Both the position numbers and the translations under genes were made by a program. 64,000 nucleotides of DNA, from the NCBI GenBank assembly GCA_014584345.1, contig JACTNB010000022.1, positions 1 through 64,000 on the forward strand, read 5' to 3'. The DNA comes from Planctomycetota bacterium. Lineage in GTDB: Bacteria; Planctomycetota; Planctomycetia; Planctomycetales; Planctomycetaceae. Shown here one piece after another: positions 52,408-61,054 of the stretch (within the stretch, counting starts at the first letter, position 1; the number at the start of each line of letters is the position of its first letter). The notes beneath the pieces are model-generated. The model was not told the DNA's origin. It saw only the letters and a program-made list of their open reading frames with translations, and made no database searches.

Positions 52408-55152
52408 CTACGACGTGGAGTTGGGATTGATGCTGATCGGTTTCAGGGAACTCAAGGCCACCTGCTGACTTTGCATCGACCCGATCACATTTTCCATGGC
52501 GACGAATTGATTCAACAGTCGGACTTTCTTGTTTTCCATGAGGATCGTCAGATCCTCAACGCGCAAATTGGTCCGATCGATGGCATCGGTGAGGACATTT
52601 TTTTCGTAGGTGAACATCCCCTCGAAGCGATCCGTCAGCGAGTTCAGGGTTTCTTCCAGGCGAACCCCGAAACCCGAGGTTTCCGCGGTGAAGAACTGCT
52701 TGACGGCGTCGAGATCGGTATCCAGCATGTTCTGGAGTTTGTCGGTATCGAGCGTCAGCTTGCCCCCTTCCCCCATGCGTATGCCGAGGGCTGCCAGAGA
52801 TTGCACGGAATCGCCGACATTGCCGATCCGGGACGAGAATAGATTGGAAAAGCGGGTTGAGGCCCGCTGGACAATCGCCTCGCCCTGCAAAATGCCCCGC
52901 TGGTTTGTTGCAGGGTCGAACCGAGTCAACTCGCTGCCGATGTCCACGAATTGGTTGTAGGTACTGACCAACGACTGGATGCGTTCAAACACGCTCTCGG
53001 TGTTTGGGGTAATACTGACGGAGGCAGCCGTGGTCCCCACGGAGCGGATATCGACGTCGATCCCCTTAATAACCTGCTTGAAGCTATTCGTGGTGGAGCG
53101 AATCAGAAAGGACGTGGCGGCATTTCCTCCTACCTGCAACAGAGCATCCTGGGCTTCTGTGATGGTGTTGAAATTCAGTCCCAGTCCCCCGTCGTCAATC
53201 AGCAGTCTGCCCCCCCTGCCGGTGGCCGAGTTCGTGAGACTCAAACGCACAGGATTGAAGGTAGAGCCGTCGTTGAAGGTACTGGCGTTGATCTTTCCAC
53301 CGGATTCGTTGATCTTGGTTACGAGATCGTCGAGTGTGTCGTCCGCATCGATTTGAATTTGCGTGACGAATCGGCTGGTGATGCGTTGCTTGCCATCACT
53401 GCCCGTGGTGACCTCGCCGAGGAGTCGCAGGTCGGCGGCGGTGGTGTCGCCCAGTTCCTCGACGCGCAAGGTTTCCGCCCCCCCCGCTTCGTCGATCAGC
53501 ACAAATCCATCCCCCGTCTCGTTGAGTTCCGCGCGCACGGAAATAGACTGGTTGGCGTTGATGCGCTGGATAATGTCCCCCACGGTGGTGGCGGCGGTGG
53601 TGATGGAAATGATCCCGATATTGCCGGCGGTATCGGTAATGCGAAACAGTCCTGGCTGAATGCCCGAGCCTCCGGGCGCGTAATTATCGAGGGAGGTGGC
53701 CTCGTTGACATAGCGAAGTGCCAGGCCTCCGGAATCGACTTGGGAGACCGCGCTGTCAATCGCAATATTCAGATCCTGGGCAATGGTGGAATCGGCAATG
53801 TCCGCGATGATCAGATTGCTGTCGGAGGCACCGGAGGTGTCCTTAATGACAATGCCATCCCCCCGCTCGTTGAGTTCGGCCCGCAGGTACAAGGGGTCGC
53901 CAGTGTCGGTGTCCGTTGCGGCATTGATGGCTTCGAGGATGTCCGTCAGTGTTTCGGCCTGGGAAAGATCGATGGTTGCCGTCTGCCCGGTGCGATCGGT
54001 GAGGGAGATTTCGCCACGTTCCGTCAGCCCCTGTCCTCCCCTTAAATTGCGAAGCAAAACGGAGTTCATGCCCGCGGCCAGGCGATTTCCCGTGAGCGTA
54101 TCCCCCGCGGCCTCGGCATCGAGACCGAGTTGCCGAACAACGGCGGCATTGTTGATGTCTTCCACCTGGAACGTACCTGAACCGGACGTGCTGTCGACGA
54201 GCACGATGCGTCCCTCGTCGAGGGAGGCAGTCACCTTGCCGTTGTTGCTGGAATGGTCGTTGATCCGGGCGATCACATCCTTGATGGTCAGCGCGTCATC
54301 CAGATTCACATCCAGCGTGTCTTGACTGGCCAGGGAGATGCGAATATCGGCGGCCCCCTGCAACCGTCGGATAATATTCCCGTCGTTGAGTTGCTCCAGG
54401 TTGAAGTTTTCGGAGACAGCAAAGACTTCCTCGCCTGTGAGGGTGGAACTGGCGACAGACTGGCGGATTCCCAGATCGAGCGCGGCAAACCCTCCGTTGA
54501 GGTCGACCACCGCGAGATTGGAGGTGGACCCTCCGGATGTGTCCTCAAGGACGAAACGGCCGTCGACAACACGGGCGGAAACCGCCACATCGACGTTATC
54601 GTTGATTTGCGTCAGAACGTCATCCACGCTGAATGCGTGCGACAGGTCGATCACAGCCGAGGCGCCCGAGCGATCGGTGATGCGAATGTTGCCACGCCGC
54701 ACCCCGGAACCATCGTTGAGGGTTTCGAGCAGTGTGGACTGGTCGAGAAAGCCCCCCTGGGAGATAGTCAGGGAGCCCGCTCCGATGGTTTGAGTATCGG
54801 CATCGGCAAAGCCGCGTGACATGGCCTGATGGGCTTGCGCCTTCTGCAAGGCCTGAAACTCGTAATTTCCGGGCTGGGCCGTTTTGAGAGCGGTGATTTT
54901 CAGTTGCTGATCCGCGGAATTGGAAACGGAGAACTGTTCGTAGGTCACCTTGCCTTTGAGGATCGTAACCGTGGAACTGAGCGCAAGCAGGTTGGTTTCC
55001 AGCACTTCAACGCTGCTTCTTTTGATTTCGAATTCCTGAACCCGGGCATTCAGTTTGTCGATGGCCCGCTGCTGATTGAGCGCAAGGGCCTTGACAAGAC
55101 CGTCAAAGTCCAGACCGCTGATCAGGCCCGTGGATATGCTCAAGGAAGACAT
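52408..55152 (-). CDS. fliD: Flagellar filament cap protein FliD, enlarged
   Basis: The 914-residue protein has the FliD N-terminus (STGLISGLDFDGLVKALALN; QQRAIDKLNAR) and C-terminus (VSTYNQFVDIGSELTRFDP; LGIRMGEGGKLTLDTDKLQN; MLDTDLDAVKQFF). FliD caps the filament and helps flagellin fold. At 914 residues it is about twice the E. coli length. The extra middle (about 100-560) holds four tandem flagellin-IN-like repeats, each with an I-R/S-I-T-D-x-x-G strand and a VDDVLTQIN-type helix. The repeats should face outward and may contact the host or environment. It is translated towards fliS and lies downstream of the methyltransferase gene. Confidence 0.93.
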   Translation of the reverse strand: MSSLSISTGLISGLDFDGLVKALALNQQRAIDKLNARVQEFEIKRSSVEVLETNLLALSSTVTILKGKVTYEQFSVSNSADQQLKITALKTAQPGNYEFQALQKAQAHQAMSRGFADADTQTIGAGSLTISQGGFLDQSTLLETLNDGSGVRRGNIRITDRSGASAVIDLSHAFSVDDVLTQINDNVDVAVSARVVDGRFVLEDTSGGSTSNLAVVDLNGGFAALDLGIRQSVASSTLTGEEVFAVSENFNLEQLNDGNIIRRLQGAADIRISLASQDTLDVNLDDALTIKDVIARINDHSSNNGKVTASLDEGRIVLVDSTSGSGTFQVEDINNAAVVRQLGLDAEAAGDTLTGNRLAAGMNSVLLRNLRGGQGLTERGEISLTDRTGQTATIDLSQAETLTDILEAINAATDTDTGDPLYLRAELNERGDGIVIKDTSGASDSNLIIADIADSTIAQDLNIAIDSAVSQVDSGGLALRYVNEATSLDNYAPGGSGIQPGLFRITDTAGNIGIISITTAATTVGDIIQRINANQSISVRAELNETGDGFVLIDEAGGAETLRVEELGDTTAADLRLLGEVTTGSDGKQRITSRFVTQIQIDADDTLDDLVTKINESGGKINASTFNDGSTFNPVRLSLTNSATGRGGRLLIDDGGLGLNFNTITEAQDALLQVGGNAATSFLIRSTTNSFKQVIKGIDVDIRSVGTTAASVSITPNTESVFERIQSLVSTYNQFVDIGSELTRFDPATNQRGILQGEAIVQRASTRFSNLFSSRIGNVGDSVQSLAALGIRMGEGGKLTLDTDKLQNMLDTDLDAVKQFFTAETSGFGVRLEETLNSLTDRFEGMFTYEKNVLTDAIDRTNLRVEDLTILMENKKVRLLNQFVAMENVIGSMQSQQVALSSLKPISINPNSTS

Positions 55153-55376
55153 GATTCGAACACTTCAGTGTGGCGCGGGAGGCTCCCCACCCTCGATGAA
55201 TTTATAGTTTCTCAGGGATAAATATCGACGATTTCACCGGGCTGCCGTCAATGGCAACACCCAAGTTCGCGATGTCCGTGCGAGATGGTCGCCGGAATTA
55301 TCAAAATGGATAACCCATACGGACTTTAACGAACACACCATTTGCACCGGTGATGCGGATTGGAAGCTTTGGGAAC

Positions 55377-56036
55377 TCAAGCGACATTCCGGCGGACTTC
55401 ACTGGCATCCCGCTTGCGCACAAACAACTGATTGTTGTGGAAGTGGATCAATCTTAACTGCGCGTACTGCCGGTCGAGAAAGTCATCAATCGGAGGGGAT
55501 GCCAGCCGATCGCGTCCCGGGAAGTAATCGTCGAACCCCAAGATTCCTCCGGGAGCCAGGCGTGGCCAGGCCCATTCGATCGCCTGCAACGTGGGATCGT
55601 GATGATCGAGGTCGATGTAGATGAAACTGAACTGATTGATGGGGCACTTGTGCAGGCACTCGGGCACATATCCGTCCCACAATTCGAATACATCGTCCCG
55701 GATATTGCCCGCATAGACGCCGACATCCTGCTGGCCCAACTGTGCGAGGTGGCGATGCCGCGCGATGGATTCGAGAATGACGCGTCGAAAGTGATCCTTG
55801 CCGCCACTGCTGAGCGTCCCCTTGGGGTACTTTCCGAAGTCCCGCGGGGAGGGTTCGTCCATGCCGACAAAACTGTCGAAGGCATGCACCTTCCGTCTCA
55901 GCACCTGTGCTACCGCGACCAGTCGCTTGAAGAGAGCCCCTTGAAACACGCCGATCTCGGCGAAATCCCCGGGGACGTGAACGATTTCATTCAGTACGTC
56001 GCCCAGAATGTCATCGGGCAGATATCCGGTTCCCAT
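55377..56036 (-). CDS. TylF/MycF-type SAM-dependent O-methyltransferase
   Basis: The 219-residue protein (ATG 56034-56036, AAGGAG upstream) has the TylF/MycF motifs: PGDFAEIGVFQGALFKRLVA, HAFDSFVGMDEPSPRDFGKY, FIYIDLDHHDPTLQAIEWAW and PGGILGFDDYFPG. These methylate sugar hydroxyls in antibiotic or surface glycans. It lies between fliD and a sulfotransferase gene, so it may modify flagellar or surface glycans. The longer frame upstream to 56783 is spurious. Confidence 0.88.
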   Translation of the reverse strand: MGTGYLPDDILGDVLNEIVHVPGDFAEIGVFQGALFKRLVAVAQVLRRKVHAFDSFVGMDEPSPRDFGKYPKGTLSSGGKDHFRRVILESIARHRHLAQLGQQDVGVYAGNIRDDVFELWDGYVPECLHKCPINQFSFIYIDLDHHDPTLQAIEWAWPRLAPGGILGFDDYFPGRDRLASPPIDDFLDRQYAQLRLIHFHNNQLFVRKRDASEVRRNVA

Positions 56037-56125
56037 GATCGCTCCTTGCGTGAAGTTTGTCGTTAGTGAATTCGTATGCTGAGTCCCGCGTTTGTTGTCG
56101 CGCGCCGTTTGGGACGCATGCAGGA

Positions 56126-56743
56126 TCAGGCGGCATGCTCGCGTGTGCCGAGGCATGTGATATCGCGCGAGTACCCATAGCGGTCGAAGTCGGCATCCAT
56201 CCATTTCCGCACCGCGGCCTGGGCGCGGTCGGTCAGATATTCGGAGGCGACCTCGCGTTGCCCCTGGGTGGGATTCAACCGCGGCAAATTCTCGCACCGG
56301 TTGCCCACGAATGGCAGGGAATTGAATTCCTGGTCCAGATTTTCCACGCGGAGGATCCGCTGAAAAGGGATCTCGCCGTGACGGGCAGACTGCGGCAACA
56401 GCAACTGCTTCTGGGCTTCTCCCAGTTTCGCGAGTTGACTCTGCATGCTTGCGGCCCATTCGGCGAAGACTTCGAAGCAATCGGGTTGGGGGCACATTTG
56501 CCTGAAGGCATAGCGATCCTTGCCCCGCATGCAGGTGCTGTACCAGATGGAGACGGCTCGACTGTAGGGGTTTCTGCAGGTGGAGAACAGGAACCAGTCG
56601 TCTGGGATGCGGCTGACGTCGCTGCAATGGAAGTCGCCGTAGCGTTCGCCTTGAAACTGTTCCACGAGGACCTGATACAGGGAGTTCGTGCCTCCCTTGA
56701 CCGTACTGACAAAGGCATATTTCAACGCGCCGGAAATGACCAT
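56126..56743 (-). CDS. Sulfotransferase-family protein
   Basis: The 205-residue protein shows PAPS-type sulfotransferase features: a 5' loop-like YAFVSTVKGGTNSLYQVLVE and the 3' block FLFSTCRNPYSRAVSIWYST, which matches the CRNPYSR motif of carbohydrate sulfotransferases. The C-terminus is shorter than the family mean. It lies 90 bases upstream of the methyltransferase gene and 63 bases downstream of the large fusion gene, so cotranscription is plausible. It probably adds sulfate to a glycan; acceptor unknown. Confidence 0.8.
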   Translation of the reverse strand: MVISGALKYAFVSTVKGGTNSLYQVLVEQFQGERYGDFHCSDVSRIPDDWFLFSTCRNPYSRAVSIWYSTCMRGKDRYAFRQMCPQPDCFEVFAEWAASMQSQLAKLGEAQKQLLLPQSARHGEIPFQRILRVENLDQEFNSLPFVGNRCENLPRLNPTQGQREVASEYLTDRAQAAVRKWMDADFDRYGYSRDITCLGTREHAA

Positions 56744-56806
56744 GAGAGAGAACCTTTCGAAGTCGCTCGTCCTCGTGTGGCAAGGTGATCGGGGTTCAAC
56801 TTGAGT

Positions 56807-59800
56807 TCACCGTTGACGGATAAACTTGAGAAACGAAATGCAGGTATCGGGATAATGGCGGTACGGCTTTTCCTCCGCACGAGCCAGGCGGAAGCCCTGC
56901 TCTTGCAGCAAGGCGATGTAATCCTGCAGATCGCGGTTGAACACGGGAGGATTTCCCGAACGCCGCCAGCGCTGACGGCCCAGGATTTCCGCGATTAACA
57001 GGGTATCGGTCGCCGCGCACAACCGCCGCAGCATCGGCCCGACCGACAGGTCGTCAATATGCAGCAGGACGGTATAGAGCAGGATGGCATCGGCTCGAGG
57101 ATAGGGATCCTCGAACCCGATGGTCTGAAATTCGTAGGCCGGATTCGTCCGCGAGGCCTGTTCGACGGCCGAGGGATTGATATCGACCCCCAGGTAAAGA
57201 TCGGCAGGAAAGGCCTGACAAAGTCGGCCGTACCCGCAGCCAACTTCGAGTACGCGCCGACAGGCGTCGTTACGCAACCAGTCCCACAAGAAGGGGCGGA
57301 CATCCCAGCCTTCGGGAAACGCCCCCAGTTGTTCGTTGTGGGGAATAATGTTGGCGAGTTGATCCTGCTTCCAAAAGGTTTCCAGGGGATGTTCGCCTCG
57401 CGCGGGTGAGTCCACCGTAGCGTTCTGGTTCGGCTTGACGGGCGAGGCCGTTTCCTGGCCGAACACCGGGTAGCCGAAGCGGAGGCAATATTCCGCGGAT
57501 TGTTTCCAGACCCGTTCCGCGAGGGCGCGGGCGGGGCCTTGGGGCTCGTGTTGAAAACGTTGCACGGATCGATTGGAGACCTGCCCGCCATGCTTGCGTT
57601 CCTCGTACAGGCGGTGGGGAACCGCTTCGAGTCCCAGGCGTTGCTGGCCCACGCTCGGCAAGCCGACCTGTTCGGCCAGTCGATCGATCGCCGCGGGTTC
57701 GTTACAGAAATCTTCGTAGCGCATCAGGAAGTGTGGCCGCCGAGACATCTCGACGAGAGCTTGGGCGGTTTCGAGGGCACGGCGTTCAATCCAGTTTTCG
57801 TCGACGGAGGCATCCAACTTGGGAGCCAGATCGAGCGCGGAGAGAATCACATCGCGCATATCGCGCACACAGAGAATCAGATGTTCCGCAGGATATTGTT
57901 CCAGAAACTCTTGCCAGCGGGTGAAGTTGACCATTTTCACCCCCCAATAATCGAGGCGATTGAGTTCGGGCAGAATCCGCTGATTGAAAAAGGCTTGAAA
58001 GCCCTTCGCGGCCCCTTCGCGCCATTCCCGCTCGCTGATCGTAATGCCAAATTTTTCAAGTTGGAGGCGGAGATGATCCGGGCACACCCCCAGATGCATG
58101 TTGGGTTCAAGGAGCACAACTCCGCTACCGGGAACGGTCAGCTTGTCGCCGAGCAGCGTGGTGCCACTTCGCATCATGCCATAAACGGCCAGTTTCATCC
58201 GCGTGGATACGGGGGGGCTGAGTGCGGGGGTGTCCGCGTCGGGGTTCGCTTTGGGACGGACCGTCGGTCGTTTCAGCCGATAATCGTGGAGCATCTGATT
58301 GACCGCGATCGTCCAGTCGCGTCCCGTCGCCGATCGTGGCCCACTGGAGTGACATCCGCGCCGATTTGCGAATAGAGGCTTATCGAGCTTGATACAGCGG
58401 TGTCGTTCCCAGACACGAAGGTAATAATCGAAGTCTTCGCCGGCATCCATCAGCTCGTTGAAGGGATGAGCCAGCGCGACCTCGGTGCGTACAAAATGCC
58501 CCATTTGCAGTGTCAGGAAGGGATCGTTGGCAAGAATATCCTCGAAGCGGTCAGTCTGCTGCAGTTGGCCATCGCGTCGTTCGGCTTGATTATTGCCATC
58601 CTGAAAGGAATAGATTTGTCCCCAGATGGCATCGTAGTGTTCCAGGTACGGTTCGACATTCAGCAGGGCCTCGGGAACCATGACATCGTCCGCGTCGAGA
58701 AAGAAGACCCATTCAATGCCTTGCCGGGCTGCCTGCTGCACGCCGAAATTACGCGCGCGGGAGCGTCCCGCAACTCCTTCGAGATCTTCGAGGCGAAAGG
58801 GGATGACTTCGCGGAAGGGGCCCGCGCCGCGAACGCACGCCGCGCGAATTGAACTTTCCGCCTGCCGATACAGTTCCAGATGTCCCGGGCCAACTGGAGT
58901 AATGACGGCACAGCGTGGCCTGAGTTTTGTGGGGTGTGCCTGGGAATTGGGCGTGTTTCCCTGGGCGATGCTGCGCGAGATGGCATCGCGTGGCGCGGGA
59001 CTGGTGATACCGTCCTTCGGCGGGAGAGGCACGAAATCGACCCGCGGTTTACGGGCCTGCTCTGCAAGGCGCGGCAACTCGGTTGCGAGTCGTTGAACCA
59101 CGGGAGTCCAGTCCCCCTGGCGTTGCTGTCGAAACAAGCGCAGGCTTTCGTACCAGCCCGTGATCTCCGACTGGAGTCCCCAGCGCCAGTCGGGCACGGC
59201 TGCCAACAGAGTCCAGCAGGGAACTCCCAGTCCACCCGAAAAATGGACCGTGGCATTGTCGATGGAAATGACCAGATCGAGCGCGGACAGTTTGGCCGAG
59301 AAATCCTCGAGATCCTGGAGCGGGTCACTATCGGCCCAGTCGTGAATCGGGATGCCGAAGCGCCGTTCGATGTCCAGGCGCTCCTGGGCAGCGGGTCCGT
59401 ACTGCAAATTGACAAAATGCACGCCGGGCGTTTTGAGAATCGGCTCCCAGTCGGCCAGGGGGAGTGAACGGCGTGTTTGCAGTTCCAGGTTCTTGCCCCC
59501 AAACCAGGAGATGCCGACTTTGAGCCCGGTTCCCAGTTGCTGAAAGCGTTGCCGCCATTTTTGCTGAAGTGCGGAATCGGCCTGCAGTAGGCTTGCTTGT
59601 CGCGGGAAATCCAGCGGGGAGCGGCGATACCGTTCCGGCAAATCGGCCAGCGAAATCTGCAGATCGATGCCGGGTGGATGCATCCGTTCGGGCACATCGA
59701 TTGCGGGACGCGGAATCACCCGGACCTTGGGGAAGGAGCGGGCAAACAGCCCCACCATACGGGGGTCGACTTCCACGGTCACGTTTCGAGCATGTGTCAA

Positions 59801-60934
59801 CAGGTCGGGCAGACAGGTGGCAAACATGATAACATCGCCAATACCCTGTTCGGAAAAGACCAGCAGGGACTGTTTTTCGCAGGATTCTTCCCGCCAAGCG
59901 GGGAAGTTGTAATGGCGATGATCGTGATCTCGCTTGCGATACCGCCAGCGGTAGAATTCCCAGCCAGTGGGGTAATTCTGTTCGCGCAAATGTAACTGAC
60001 CAAGTGAATGATAGGCTTCGGAATAATCGGGCCGCAGGGCAATGGCCGTTTCAAAGAACGTGCGGCAGGGTGCAATTTCGCCAAGTGCCTCGAGAATGTT
60101 CGCGAGGTTGTTGTGCACATCGGGCAGGGCAGGAGAGAGTTCGAGTGCCCGTTCGAGGCATTCCCGTGCTTTCTCGAACTCTGCACGCGTCTGATGAATC
60201 ACGCCGAGATTATTCCATGCCGAGGCACAGCCCGGGTCGATCTCCAGGGTTTTGTGGTAGTATTCGGACGCTTCGTCGAGGCGGTTTCGGGCCTGGAATT
60301 CTCGTGCCAGATTGTGATGGGCAATTAAGTGCCGGGGGTGTTCCTGGAGTATGCGCCGGAAGCAGGTTTCGGATTGATCGTGGTCTCCCGTGCGCGACAG
60401 GCAGTCTCCCAGGTGGACGAGTGATTCGAGGCGGTCCTGCTCGCTCAACCGCAGGGCCAATGCCTGCCGGTATTGTTGCACGGCCAGTGACCAGTTGGAT
60501 TCGTCCTCGGCGATGCGGCCCAGCAGCATGTGCATGACCGGTTCGTCGGGTTCGACCGCCAGCACATCCAGGCAGGCGCGGCGGGCCTGTTCCAGCCGAT
60601 GGGCGGCGCGGCAGGCCGAGGCCAGATTCTTGCGGAACAGCAAGGCATCCGGATTCCACTGCAGCGCCTGCTCGATCCGTTCGATGGCCAATTCGTGGCG
60701 CCCCGACTGATGATCGATGACGCCGAGCAGATGCAGGGCTTCGGCATGGCGTGGCTCGCGTTGCAGAATCTTCTGGTATGCCTGAGCCGCGGCATCCAGA
60801 TCGCCTCGCTGATGCCGCTCCACCGCGTCTCGCAATTCCCGTGAGGAAAGCGAGATATGGGGCTGTAATCCGCGATGGTCCGCCTTGCGGTTCGTGCGGG
60901 AAGTTTTGTTCTTGTGATTGGATTTGCGAGCCAA
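56807..60934 (-). CDS. TPR / glycosyltransferase / GT2 / sulfotransferase / methyltransferase fusion
   Basis: The 1375-residue protein starts at TTG 60932-60934 (LARKSNHKNK). Regions in order: TPR repeats (about 30-330); a GT-B or O-GlcNAc-transferase-like fold (about 365-620; GIGDVIMFATCLPDLL, DLVISIDNATVHFSGGLG); a GT2 fold (about 680-880; VITPVGPGHLELYRQ, FFLDADDVMVPEAL); a PAPS sulfotransferase (about 920-1140; AVYGMMRSGTTLLG, CVRDMRDVILSALDLA); and a class I methyltransferase (about 1220-1375; VLEVGCGYGRLCQAF). Together these could build, sulfate and methylate a glycan on a TPR-recruited acceptor. Position in a flagellar cluster suggests the acceptor is flagellar, but this is inference. 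Confidence 0.78.
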   Translation of the reverse strand: MARKSNHKNKTSRTNRKADHRGLQPHISLSSRELRDAVERHQRGDLDAAAQAYQKILQREPRHAEALHLLGVIDHQSGRHELAIERIEQALQWNPDALLFRKNLASACRAAHRLEQARRACLDVLAVEPDEPVMHMLLGRIAEDESNWSLAVQQYRQALALRLSEQDRLESLVHLGDCLSRTGDHDQSETCFRRILQEHPRHLIAHHNLAREFQARNRLDEASEYYHKTLEIDPGCASAWNNLGVIHQTRAEFEKARECLERALELSPALPDVHNNLANILEALGEIAPCRTFFETAIALRPDYSEAYHSLGQLHLREQNYPTGWEFYRWRYRKRDHDHRHYNFPAWREESCEKQSLLVFSEQGIGDVIMFATCLPDLLTHARNVTVEVDPRMVGLFARSFPKVRVIPRPAIDVPERMHPPGIDLQISLADLPERYRRSPLDFPRQASLLQADSALQQKWRQRFQQLGTGLKVGISWFGGKNLELQTRRSLPLADWEPILKTPGVHFVNLQYGPAAQERLDIERRFGIPIHDWADSDPLQDLEDFSAKLSALDLVISIDNATVHFSGGLGVPCWTLLAAVPDWRWGLQSEITGWYESLRLFRQQRQGDWTPVVQRLATELPRLAEQARKPRVDFVPLPPKDGITSPAPRDAISRSIAQGNTPNSQAHPTKLRPRCAVITPVGPGHLELYRQAESSIRAACVRGAGPFREVIPFRLEDLEGVAGRSRARNFGVQQAARQGIEWVFFLDADDVMVPEALLNVEPYLEHYDAIWGQIYSFQDGNNQAERRDGQLQQTDRFEDILANDPFLTLQMGHFVRTEVALAHPFNELMDAGEDFDYYLRVWERHRCIKLDKPLFANRRGCHSSGPRSATGRDWTIAVNQMLHDYRLKRPTVRPKANPDADTPALSPPVSTRMKLAVYGMMRSGTTLLGDKLTVPGSGVVLLEPNMHLGVCPDHLRLQLEKFGITISEREWREGAAKGFQAFFNQRILPELNRLDYWGVKMVNFTRWQEFLEQYPAEHLILCVRDMRDVILSALDLAPKLDASVDENWIERRALETAQALVEMSRRPHFLMRYEDFCNEPAAIDRLAEQVGLPSVGQQRLGLEAVPHRLYEERKHGGQVSNRSVQRFQHEPQGPARALAERVWKQSAEYCLRFGYPVFGQETASPVKPNQNATVDSPARGEHPLETFWKQDQLANIIPHNEQLGAFPEGWDVRPFLWDWLRNDACRRVLEVGCGYGRLCQAFPADLYLGVDINPSAVEQASRTNPAYEFQTIGFEDPYPRADAILLYTVLLHIDDLSVGPMLRRLCAATDTLLIAEILGRQRWRRSGNPPVFNRDLQDYIALLQEQGFRLARAEEKPYRHYPDTCISFLKFIRQR

Positions 60935-61054
60935 CGTCCTGTCCTCGCTGAGGTAAAGAAGAATTTGTTGTAAAACGGAATGGCAAGTTATCGCATGCAC
61001 GAGACCACGTCGCGACTTGCCGCGGGGTGTCAATTTTGGGTGCGGGTCGTGATA

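Noticed and set aside
55153..55376. Possible flagellar sigma-28 promoter upstream of fliD (TAAAGTCC ... TTTGATAA on the minus strand)
   Set aside because: The spacer is 15 bases instead of about 11, and the -10 matches GCCGATAA poorly.
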